Shown here piece after piece: positions 32,600 through 43,500 of a stretch of 64,000 nt of DNA. The stretch spans positions 1-64,000 of the forward strand of contig JBAMDO010000228.1 of the NCBI GenBank assembly GCA_037074765.1, given 5' to 3'. Origin of the DNA: Mansonella perstans (taxonomy: Eukaryota > Nematoda > Chromadorea > Rhabditida > Onchocercidae). Made by a program: the position numbers and the translations under genes. Each line of letters starts with the position of its first letter. Position 1 is the first letter of the stretch. The notes under the pieces were generated by a model. It had not been told where the DNA came from. It saw only the letters and a list, made by a program, of their open reading frames with translations, and searched no databases.

Positions 32600-34296
32600 C
32601 AAGAACGGAAAATTAAAAGATCTGTATGACGCTTCGCTCAAATAATTATGAAGGAAATAGGACTTTTATGGAATTGGCTATTGCCGTAACTGCTAATTAA
32701 GGTTTAATGATTTAGAATTAAGGCATTCTAACTTGCATTTTTTTGATTTTATCCTTTTTCTGCTGAAAAAAATGAATTTTTCATCAATTAAGAGTTGAAA
32801 ATACTTTTTTTTCAGGTGAAAATTTGGAGTTGAATTGTGCTCATTAATAACAAGTGACAATTAAAACAAAGCGATATTTGAGAGTTGGATGTTTTGATTG
32901 ATTGACCTTTCAAAAAAATTTAATATATTAAATTATGAAAAGAAAAAGAAAAAGCAAAACATATTTGTGGATCTAAGTTTGTATTTCGCAAAAGTAAGGA
33001 AAAGTAGAAAGAGCAGAAAAAATCAGTGGAAGGAAATTCTCATAATAGTAATAATTAACAATATCAATTTGAGGGGGCATGCAGTGTAAATAACTGATTG
33101 CAGCTTGCAAAAGTTGTTAATTGAAGCTTGCAGAAGGAGCAAAAACTTATGGAAAATACAGTTGAGCATGATAAATGAAGTTTTACTAATGAATATTTGT
33201 TTACTGAAGATTTGATACGAAAATTAAAGCAAGTGAATTGATCCAAAATAATCCTTTTGATCTGAAACATAGCTTCACTATCCTGAAATAAATCATTTAT
33301 ATCAGTAAATCCAGTTCTACAACACAAAAATTGAACTGATAAAGAGCTTTAAATGATGCTTTATAACGGTTTTGTGACTTCAGCTCTCACCGGGTATATT
33401 AATCGTAAATAACTATAATTAGATCCCAAAGGTGCTTTAGATCTCTCAAAATTCTATTAAATTCTTAAAAAAGTTTTGACTTTTATCAGCAAGAGAATAA
33501 TTGATAATAGTTTCAAAATACATAGAAATCAAATAGCGTACGAAATTATATTTGTCAAAGGAAAACTGGAAAAATGTGGGAAGATTTCCGAGATATGTTT
33601 GTATTTCCATACTTTCACAACGATCATTTGATCGGTTGTGAAAACTTTAAACCACTATAATTAGTCTGCATAGATCTAAACCAAAATATTCGGATTTTAT
33701 TTCGAACTAGAGAGCCAGGAAAGTGAAAATTTAAACAATACTTAAATTTCTTGTAACATCATAATATTCGAATCAGTGAAGTACCTTATCCTTCTTGAGT
33801 TAATCATCTGAATCATTTTATTTGCAGAGAATCCCATCGATAAAATTAATGTCATTGACAAGATGCATAAATTATTTATTATCTATTATCGATATGACGT
33901 ACTCAAATGTACATTAGATAGAAAATACTAGTAAGTATGAAAAGATACTAATGTTCGATTTGCTATTTTTGTTACTAAATCGGTTTTATCCTCATAATAT
34001 CGTGTCCTCTTTTCTTTTCGTTTACTGAAAATTTCAAGTATTTCCGATTTTCTGCTGTACTATAAGTTTTGCCAAATAATTCTGGGAATTCATAAGTGCA
34101 TCATTTCCGGAGAAATTTTTGATGAACTAGTTTTGAAACAACAATGCAAAATTTCGTTCGCAAAAACAGTATGATATTATAAAATTTTAATTTTACAAAG
34201 CTAAAATTATTATTAAATTTATTTTTCTGAAGTAAAATTTTCTTTCTAATGATTGCAAGGGAAAACAAATGAGGCAATTATTACAAGCAAAAAATT

Positions 34297-34510
34297 AAAA
34301 TAACGGTCACGAGAATAGATAAGTAAATCTACAATTAAAAGTTGAATAATTAAAACTACAATCACAAGGGAATAGACAAATACTATAATTAGAGATGAAT
34401 AAATAAAACTACGATCAGAAAAGAATAGCTAAATCTATGATTACATGGGAATAATTAGCACTATGATCAGAATAAAAGAAATTAATTAGAATTACAATAA
34501 TAGGTATAGG
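34297..34510 (+). repeat. Diverged 53-bp minisatellite, about four units
   Basis: Units start at about 34297, 34352, 34405 and 34457. Each has an AAAACTACAATCA-like head, a GGGAATAGACAAAT-like middle and a GATGAATAAT-like end. Copies have diverged by many substitutions, so this is an old array. Nothing suggests it is coding. Confidence 0.65.
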
Positions 34511-36422
34511 AATAAATGTCACATATGCATCCCCTGTTCTGATCAAAGTGAGCAGACGAAGAAACTTGCTAGTAAGGGTAAAATTTAAAAAAAAATTAAA
34601 AGTTAATTCGTCCAGAGGAGAGGAATGAATGTTAGCAGATGGCTAAAAAAACGTACCAAAGGGTAAGAATGAAATTAATTCAAATTTAATTGTCAAATTT
34701 AATTTTAATTTTTTTTTAATGTTTCGAATTATCTGATCAGTTTTGTCCTTTTTAAAGACAGTTTATGACACCACTCGTAATATAGTGCAAGAAAAATTGA
34801 AAGTTTAATGAGTGTCAAACTTCATGATCATAGAAATTTTTTTCGTGAAATTCATCCTGAAAGTAAAGTTATTTCCCAACAATGTTTGTTCATTTGCGCA
34901 ATCATAAGTATACCACAGTGGCACTTCATTAAACTAAATAATCTATCATTATTAATCGATTAATCGCGAAACTTTAAGAAAGTATATTTATCATTTGATA
35001 TTAATCGATTACCATTCTTGCTTGAGAAGATGTAGTAAGATTTCCAAGTTAAATTTCGAACAGAAAAGAGTAAAAAAATACTGAGGTGAAAAAAAATGCA
35101 CAGTACAGTATTTTGTGACCATGCAAAATCGATCATATTTCTAAGTAAAAAAAAAAATTGAAAATTTGGTACTTTACGTATTGCATAATTAAATGTGGAT
35201 CAGCAAGTAGATATATGCAAATTTAAATATCCAGAAAGCAAATCAAACTGAACATGCTGAGTTGATGAGCAGTGACAAAAAAAATGACTTATTCCATGAG
35301 TTTAAAGCTATTTTTAACACTTCCTATATCTTAAAAAATTGTAATTATTTGCGAGTTTGTTATCTCAAATTAAAAATTCGAAAAGTCGTTAAAAAGAAAT
35401 TGATTTATTTGCATTTATTTCATTTATAGCTATTTTATTCTTTTGTATATTTCTCCTTCTTGATTACAATCCATGCAAAAACATTTTGCCAACAAAGATT
35501 TTAAAATATGATCAAAATTACAGAATTTGAAATATTGTCATTTTTTCCTGCAATTTTTCTTTGTTTGATTTTGAAATTACCACTGCTGTAAAACTATCTA
35601 TCACATCTTGACAAATAGGCATAGGACAGTTTCGAATTGAAAATTTTCGTTTCATGAACAATATTTTGAAAATAAGATGAATTCCAACTTGCAATAATGA
35701 AAATCACAGCATGGAAATGATGCATGGAGTATTCTCGTTATTCTTATCTACTGGTAAGTGGCAAAAGCTTTAGTTACTTCCTCAATACAACAATCAAGAC
35801 TTGAATGAAGCATGAAAGTAAGGCCAAAAAATGGAATCATTCTGATAGAACAACAATTAACTTTATATTGTGCAAGTAATTATTCGAGTAATAGCAGTCT
35901 CGCTTGAACGAAAATAAAAAGTTAACTTTCAAACTGGAAACTTTCCAATGGAAAAGGTTTTTCAATAAAAAGTAAGAAAAAAGAAATTTCGGAATTTGAT
36001 ATTGTTTTTTGATAAATGATTATGCTAAAAGGAAACTTTATATTTGCTTAAAAATAATTCTGGATTTCCATACTGCAAGGCATGGAAATTACGAACTTAT
36101 GTATTGGCAAAGTTTTATTTCTCTCTTTTTATTATTCTAAATTACATTGGATTCATTGAATGCCATTATTAAAGTTATTTTCACAAATAAATATATTATT
36201 TGGATGGTTTCTATCGGTCATTTTGAACTAGAATGTCAGTGTCATAGCCACGTTAATTTCTGGCCTAAGGCTTAAGCACGGTGAAATTTTCTCATAGTGT
36301 ATGCATGTATTCAACAGCTATATAACTTCTCTTTTGATAAAATTAACATACAACAACCGGTTATAAATCACCAAAATTAATCTTCACTCTCCTTTTGCAT
36401 TATGCCAAATATTTTCCATAAT

Positions 36423-36518
36423 CCTACTTTGCTCACATAACTATTGAGCTGATGGAAAATGCAAATATTGCCTACTTTGCTCACATAACTATTGAGCTGA
36501 TGGAAAATGCAAATTCGG
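36423..36518 (+). repeat. 48-bp perfect tandem duplication
   Basis: CCTACTTTGCTCACATAACT and the following 28 bases occur at 36423-36470 and again at 36471-36518, apparently without change. It lies near other short duplications (37316-37367 and 37575/37919). Confidence 0.9.
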
Positions 36519-37042
36519 AGTTGCACGAAATTCCATTGAAAAAAAAGTATGATGAATGATACGGGAAACCTGAAATGACAGAAAGTGTCAATGAATAATA
36601 TCCATTGACATGCTGACAAAACCAAACATTATTCAGAGGCCAATCGCCAGGTTCCAACCTTTTTTGTTATGCTTAGTTAATAGCCTTCAGTGTCTCTCAT
36701 ATTAATGACAATAACCACTTTTGATGTTACTGATATTTGAAAGTATCGCCTAATTAATGAATTTCGCTGGCGAATTTTTCACATAATCTCAAACGATCTA
36801 CGTAGAAGATGCCACATTTATAATTTCATAATTTGACTTGACGTAACTATGTAAGCACTAATGACAAAGTTGTCATCTTTCAATTCTACGTCCACCATTT
36901 CAAGTTAGATCACCTTCCGGTGACGTTGTTACATCAAATATTATACTAGTATGCTTCATTTTCCAATCTTTTTCTTTTAACTGATGCATTGTTGAAGTGT
37001 TTCCCTCATTTTTTATCCGTATTGTAAAAACATTTTCATCAG

Positions 37043-37559
37043 ATTAGGGAGCCAATTATTTGCCAAATCCTTGATTTTCGTTTTACACGTTTTACCGGGA
37101 AGAATGTGGAAATGAGGAGAAAGATGCTATCAAAGGATGAAGAAAATTCCTCAATTTTTCTCAGAAGTATAAATCATGAATTAATTTTGGAATTTCCTCG
37201 GGAAAGGCCACCTGTAAGTATATCTACGGGATTCCCGCTCATCTAGCTGTAAAAGATAAACTGGTTGTATGGACATCCTGTGAATCTAACATCTTTCCAG
37301 AAATAAACAGTAATTCCTATATCCTTGCTGGAAGAAATCATCCTATATTCTTGCTGGAAGAAATCACCTGTCTTTAACATTTTCAATTTTCCGATTGCTA
37401 GATATTCCGAGCAAACAGAAACAGAGAATTCGTACTGGAATCATCAAATACTGTGAAATTAAATTAAATGGTATTAGAGAATTACGGATTGACGTTTTAT
37501 ACACATACAATGATGAAATCAAAGAAATGAGCGAAGAAAGTGCCTACGTGGATCTGTAA
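37043..37559 (+). other. Candidate exons of an unrecognised gene or decayed element
   Basis: Two open stretches are flanked by splice-like sites. The first is 37043-37213: acceptor TTCATCAG, 57 codons starting IREPIICQILDF, donor CCT|GTAAGT. The second is 37402-37559: acceptor GATTGCTAG, 52 codons with GIIKYCEIKLNGIREL, stop TAA. Their phases do not agree directly (0 out, 1 in). Between them another frame is open for about 57 codons (including YIYGIPAHLAVKDKLVVWTS) and contains a 26-bp duplication. Base composition is less AT-biased than the surroundings. The mixed frames suit either a missing exon, a frameshifted relic, or chance. I recognise no family. Confidence 0.25.
37316..37367 (+). repeat. 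26-bp tandem duplication
   Basis: CCTATATCCTTGCTGGAAGA plus six bases at 37316-37341 is repeated at 37342-37367 with one or two changes. Confidence 0.85.
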
Positions 37560-37574
37560 TGCAACTACATTTCT

Positions 37575-37966
37575 GACGCTATGTTGCATCAAAGGAACAC
37601 ATGGAGTTAAGACAATAGCATTTTCTTAAAAATCATTTAAGAAAATCCCTACACAGTCATTGCAATATCATCCGGAAATATTGCCATGTCATTCGGGAAT
37701 CAGAAAAAACCGGTCAGAACGGAGAAAGTTCCTGACTGATAGATATTTTTGTTGTTTTAAATTATGTCTGCTTGCTGGCTTACGCCATTTTTATGATTTT
37801 ATCATCTCGTTGATAGCATTATTCCGAATTGATTGATTTGTCAGATAGTCACATTTTGAGGAGATTCGAGAGACCCACTACCAACAGTTTTTATTTAGTC
37901 AAGCCTGATGATCGTTGATGACACTATGTTGCATTAGAAAAGATACATGGAGTTAAAACAATAGCA
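37575..37966 (+). repeat. Pair of about 48-bp direct repeats 344 bp apart
   Basis: CTATGTTGCATCAAAGGAAC with ACATGGAGTTAAGACAATAG near 37575-37621 recurs as CTATGTTGCATTAGAAAAGA with ACATGGAGTTAAAACAATAG near 37919-37966. Identity is about 85% by eye. The spacing suggests an old larger duplication whose middle has diverged. Confidence 0.7.
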
Positions 37967-38417
37967 TCATGGTACAATTAGCTTATTTCAACTCTTCTGT
38001 CATTCTCTTTTTAAATTTCATTCATATTTGCCTTCACCCTTTTACTAACTATATCTCTTTATTATCAATAGACATACACATTGTCGATCGCTTTCTCTGC
38101 TTCATTTTTATTATCCGCTATATGATCGGTCAATAATTTTAATTCTAAAAATTTCAAACTTTGAAAATTTAAAAAGTGCATTCTTCATTTTTTATGTTTT
38201 GTCTGATTTGACATTACTATTAATTATCTTGTAGTATTTCTTCACTTCTATCACTTCCTTTTCTTCCGTTCTTTCCTTTAAACTGATCACTTCACCATGG
38301 TTTTGTTTACTGTCCTCTATAACCTAACATTTGTTTTTTATACCTTTAAAAATGTGTGCCTTCATTTGTCTAATAAGCAATTCTTCTCTTTGGCGCTATT
38401 ACTTTCTCCTCCAAAAT

Positions 38418-38433
38418 GGCAGAACGTTCTGCC
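38418..38433. repeat. Perfect 16-bp palindrome
   Basis: GGCAGAACGTTCTGCC is its own reverse complement. It overlaps an ATG (38416) that opens an 18-codon frame MAERSAGNELHAISGILR followed by a possible donor G|GTTAAG. It could be a protein-binding site; nothing else supports a role. Confidence 0.8.
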
Positions 38434-38995
38434 GGAAATGAACTGCACGCAATTTCGGGAATACTCCGGTTAAGATGACGATTGATTCATCTCATTCTTA
38501 AACAAAAAAATACTAAATTTGGAGTTGCTTAGTTAGAGGTGGGAACATTATAAAAAATTTGTTAAATTATTAAATTCTCAACTCACCACTTCTTTAGAAT
38601 TTAGGTACTTCTCATTTGCCGGTTTCCGTCTTTTTTTTGTGCAACTATTCTTTTCACCAGCAAGCAATTTACATTCTAATTTAATTGGTACCGAATATCT
38701 TTCAGATAAATTGATTTATACACTCATCTTCCAATTAATTTGTTCTTGCAATAAAAAAAACATTATTTTCGTTTTCGCCATTGCTATCATACAGCAATCA
38801 TTTATTTCCATTTTCCTTCCAGTTTAATTTTTATAAAGCAAATGTTTACATGGAATCATCTAACTGTTCTTGTCTCACCTTTTCCTAAACGGAAAAAAAG
38901 TTCCTGTCGTTCCAAAAAAATTCCTGAAAAAGAGCAGTAATTTTCAGTTAATTTTTTGAAGCCTCTTACAATTTATTCTATACTGTCTGTTATTC

Positions 38996-39089
38996 CTTCT
39001 AGACCGGTCTGGCAATATCTAGTAGTAGTTATTTTATCTAACTACTACTAGACTTGGTTCAATCACCAAATTGCAGATCGGTCTAGAAG
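38996..39089. repeat. Imperfect inverted repeat (cruciform or MITE-like)
   Basis: The outer arms CTTCTAGACCGGTCTG (about 38996-39011) and CAGATCGGTCTAGAAG (about 39074-39089) pair with one mismatch. The inner arms CTAGTAGTAGTT (39019-39030) and AACTACTACTAG (39040-39051) pair perfectly around a 9-base loop. The whole 94-bp block could fold as an interrupted hairpin. It is small for a transposon, and I see no clear target-site duplication. Confidence 0.75.
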
Positions 39090-39279
39090 AAGGTGCTTCA
39101 CGTAATATCGGGTGCAAGTGTCATAATGTCATAATGCCTGATTTTATTTTTCCGTAAACAATTATTGTTTACATAATTATCCTTCCATCCTAATAATCTA
39201 AACAAAAATATGAAAATGCAAAAAAGAAATGCAGATATCATTTAGAGCCAGTCGTCGAGTCTAAAAATAATGAATATAG

Positions 39280-39296
39280 TAATAATAATAATAATA

Positions 39297-39393
<97 letters not shown>

Positions 39394-39446
39394 TAATAAT
39401 AATAATAATAATAATTAGTAATAATAATAATATAATGATAATAATA

Positions 39447-39508
<62 letters not shown>
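39280..39508 (+). repeat. (AAT)n microsatellite, about 230 bp
   Basis: An almost uninterrupted AAT/ATA triplet array with a few imperfections near 39391-39450. It generates poly-Asn, poly-Ile, poly-Tyr and poly-Leu open frames on the two strands, which are artefacts. Confidence 0.95.
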
Positions 39509-40540
39509 TCGATCAAAGCATACTGCAACAAAGTGTAGCTTGAAAATTATTAATTTGCTCCTTAATTGTTGAATTAATAATAGCCTAATTTTTGACAATG
39601 AGAGAATTTTGTCCACTTCTGAAATTTCCAATTTTTTCATCAGTTTTTATTTTTCGATTCTAATTGCAACACTAATATTTGCGTATAGTAAATTAAAAGT
39701 AATACATTTGGTCAATCAATATATGAAAAAGAAAACAAAAGTAGAAATTATTTTTAGTATCAGTAAGAAAGATAAAACAGAAAAGAAAAATTACTGCTAA
39801 TATTTTCCTGTTTTATTCTTTCTTTGACAAACTATTTGCATTAAATTTCTCAATCATTTCATGATGTTTCCTTTTTTCTATATCTTTTTATATCACGTCC
39901 TAATAACAATAATTGAAAAATTTTCAAATTTATTTTATTAATTTTTTTTCTAAAAGTTAACTTTAGCTAAATTAAAATCCGTTACATTTATTATATATTT
40001 TCTTTTCGTTATTGTTAAATTATTAAAATTTTAAAGCTTGATAAATCTCATTAATTTTTCACTTTGTATAATTAGTATTTATATTAAAAATTTTATTCGA
40101 TGATTTCTAAATGACATATAGAAACAAAAATGATTAATGAAGCGATCACATGGCAAGTCTGTCATCCATTCTTGTCTATTTGTTTTTGCAGTATTCTCAA
40201 AAAAAATTTTCTTTCCTATTTGTTTACTGCGCAACGATACTTGTTATTTTAATTTTTGACCTTTAAACTTTTCCCTTAGAATAACTTTCTAGAATGGTAA
40301 CTATGGGCATGATTTTTTTTTTTTTTTTCGCTCATTAAAATTATTCTTGAAGAAGAAATTCTTATTCCGCGGTTAATTTCATCGTATATTTTTTGGTGGA
40401 AATATTGCTAGGATAACTGAGAAGACAATGTTGGAAGAGATAAAAAAAATGATGACGGAAGAATTTATTATGCAGAAGAGTGAATATAATTTATGATATC
40501 TATCGATATAATTCGATGAATTTTCATTTAAAATCTCACT

Positions 40541-40545
40541 TTCAG
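40541..40545 (+). promoter_or_regulatory. Likely trans-splice acceptor of the SLC16-type gene
   Basis: CTCACTTTCAG ends at 40545, nine bases before the ATG at 40555. A strong nematode acceptor so close to the start codon fits SL1 trans-splicing. Confidence 0.5.
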
Positions 40546-40554
40546 AGTGACAGT

Positions 40555-43500
40555 ATGAAGGAAAGTGCGGTGAAAAAGAGTGAAAAAGATGCCAAAGGTA
40601 ATACGCAATATGTACCTGTGGTTGACGGTGGCTGGGGATGGGTTGTTGTTCTTGGCTCCTTTTTCATCCATGTTTTTATCGATGGGATCGTTTATTCATT
40701 TGGTTTACCTCTCGAAATTATCATGAAGGTTTAATTTCAAATTTTTTAAATTAAAACTTTTAAAACAAAGACGTTTGTTAGTAACGAGAGGTATACAAAT
40801 TTGATGCTCTATTAATGTTCATTTTGATCCTTTTTTCGAACTGTTTATTTTTTTCATTCAATTTTTAAATAGTACTGGCTAATTCGAAATTCTAGAGCTA
40901 TTTATGTATCTCAAAATTTCAGGAATTTAATGCAAGCAATGCTAAGGTATCGATAATAATTTCATTATTAACCGGTTTAAACCTTGGAGTGGGACCTGTA
41001 GCAAGTGCAATAACAAATAAGTTTGGATGTCGGGTGACAACAATTCTAGGATCATTAATTGCAGCTGCAGGGTTTGTTCATCTTTTAATAATCAAATATG
41101 AAAAACTATTCTTCCCTATCTTTTTCTAAATAGAGTGCACGTCTCAGATAGCGGACTGTAGGAAAGCAAAAAGAAAAACAGCTGAATTTCCGCAGGAGAT
41201 AGGAGATAATTTGATCGTCAATTCTCTGTCGTATATTCATCCATCAATTGAAATATTCATTATCAAGTCTTGAGACAATTACTAGAGTAATTAGTATAGC
41301 AACAAGCAGATTTCGCCATGATAGTGATTCTTAGACCATTACAGGCGACTGAGTCTAAGATTTGGCTTTTTAGCTTAGCCTTTCTTAATCGTTCTTAATC
41401 GCATTGTGAGTCCTGTTATTTGTTTGTCCGACTACCGTATATCTTCATAATTTCAATCCTGGAAAAAGGTCGAGTGATGTTATCTTTAGATATATTTCCA
41501 TAGTGATTTCATCACTTGCAATAATTTTCTGTGGTTTGGTTGAAAAAACATAAATTCCAAAAATGTGACGAAAAAGTGAAGTTATTTCATTTTTCATCCT
41601 TACGATTCAGAAATTCCATTCAGTGACCTCTGCTGTCTTAATAACCTTAATTAATGACTAATGATAAGATAAAATAAATTTAAAGAATTGAATTTTGTAA
41701 AGGAATGCTTGTCGTAAACCGGAAGATATGCTATGTATCATTTCAGTTGTGCTGCATCATACTATGCAACTTCAATAGAATTTCTGATGGTTTCGGTGGG
41801 TTGTGTGATGGGTTTGGGTTTCGGTCTGATGTATTGTCCGGCTATTGTTATCGTTGCAATGTATTTCGAAAAGAAAAGGTTCGTTTAATTCATTTCAAAT
41901 TGTATGAATTGCGATAACTTTGCAGATTTTCACTACGATATATTTCTTTTTTTGTAGCTTAATAAATTGACGAACAAATGTTCCAATTAGTCATTAAATG
42001 AATATATTTAAGTGAAAGAGTTAGTCAGTCATTACCTGCATTTTTATACTATTACATGAAATAAAATCATTCAGCTAATTGAGTTCTTTTTTTGTTGTTT
42101 TATAGATCTATGGCTACAGGAATAGCAGTATGCGGTGCTGGTGTTGGTACCGTTCTATTTGCACCAATCAGTAAGGCACTTGTCAAAATTTCTTGGAGAA
42201 TGGTTTTTGCTATCTATACAGGTAAATTATGATTCGTTTTCAATAATTTTTAGTTATTTATCCATTCAAAAAGTGATATCAATATTTTTTTTCTTTTTAA
42301 TGTTTTTGAATTTCCTTTGAAATGATATTGTCAAGTTTTGTAGGAGTTATACTAATGTGTTCCTTATGTGGTGCCACTTTTCGACCATTAACATTTCTTG
42401 CCGTAAACGATGAAACAAGAAGGAAGAAAACCCTTAATGGAGATGAGGAAAATGGATCCGTTGAAATGGTAGCACTTTATTTTCATCATATTTTCTTGTA
42501 TATCCTGAAATATTTCTTTAATATTGATGATCATTATGATGACATAACATTTCGTTGTAAACAGAGTAAAACAAATGGATCATTATCAACCAAATTACAA
42601 CAGAATGTTGCTGATATGACGGAAAGGAATGGGAAAGTGGAACGATCGGAATCACTGAAGGGTGATATTCCACCTCAAAGAAGTCAAGAGGTTTCAGAAT
42701 CTACTGGATTTATCACTGTTAAAGTATGCTATTTCTCATCCTTTTCTTCATTATACATCTAATTAATGATATTAAAAATCTTGACCTTTCATTACATTCC
42801 TCAATTTTTCCATGGCTCGATGTTACAAGAGGAACGTATAGTACGGTATTCAATAGGCATTATCTGTAATATTATCGGTGATATCTCATTCATTACATAC
42901 GATAAAAACGGAATGTTTCGGTTTAATTGCCATCGCTTTATCTAGGACGTATTCTGTACTGGTTCAGTGAGCGAGTTACCAGAAGTTGAACGTTACCGAT
43001 CGCTCTCAACAGTCGTTAAGAAGGATGATACGATGGAACGGTTGGAAAAGACAGTGATGAATCGGGAAAAAGAGGAGAAAACTAGCAAAGCAAAAGAAAT
43101 TTTCAGGTTTACTTTAAATTGTGATTATTTCAATTTTTACTCCAGAAGTGAAGAGAAAAACATCAAAGAATTTCCCTAAAATTGCTGACTATGATTACTA
43201 AAGTTAATGTAAATTTTTAGGTACTGTATTAGGTTAAGAATAATTAGAAAAGTCATAATTTTGAAAAGTCATAAATTTTTTTTTTTTCTTCAAGAAAATT
43301 ACGGAATAGTTTTCTTGAAGCAATATACCACATAATATTCCGACTGTTTTCTCCTCTGTATAACAAATGAATATACAGGCCATCAAAAATATCTTCGGGA
43401 ATTAAATCATTAATTTAATCCATATTGCTTTGAGCGCAGTCTGAGTTGCAACTTGATCATTTGCTAATTCCAGAATATCTTTGCAATTTCAATTCTTTTT

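Larger units (their letters stand above)
27643..40545. other. About 13 kb without a confident gene, rich in repeats
   Basis: This stretch between flp-19 and the SLC16-type gene is mostly AT-rich with short chance open frames. It contains the second copy of the dispersed repeat, several tandem repeats, an inverted repeat, a long AAT microsatellite and a slightly GC-richer patch (about 36.3-38.5 kb) with candidate exons. All of these are listed separately. Distal regulatory DNA or short multi-exon genes could be hidden here. Confidence 0.55.

Noticed and set aside
33064..33327. 87-codon minus-strand ORF
   Set aside because: No splice sites consistent with neighbours and no recognised family; could be chance in AT-rich DNA.
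39242..39640. Minus-strand ORF rich in Tyr, Ile and Leu, and the + strand poly-Asn ORF
   Set aside because: Both are translations of the AAT microsatellite.
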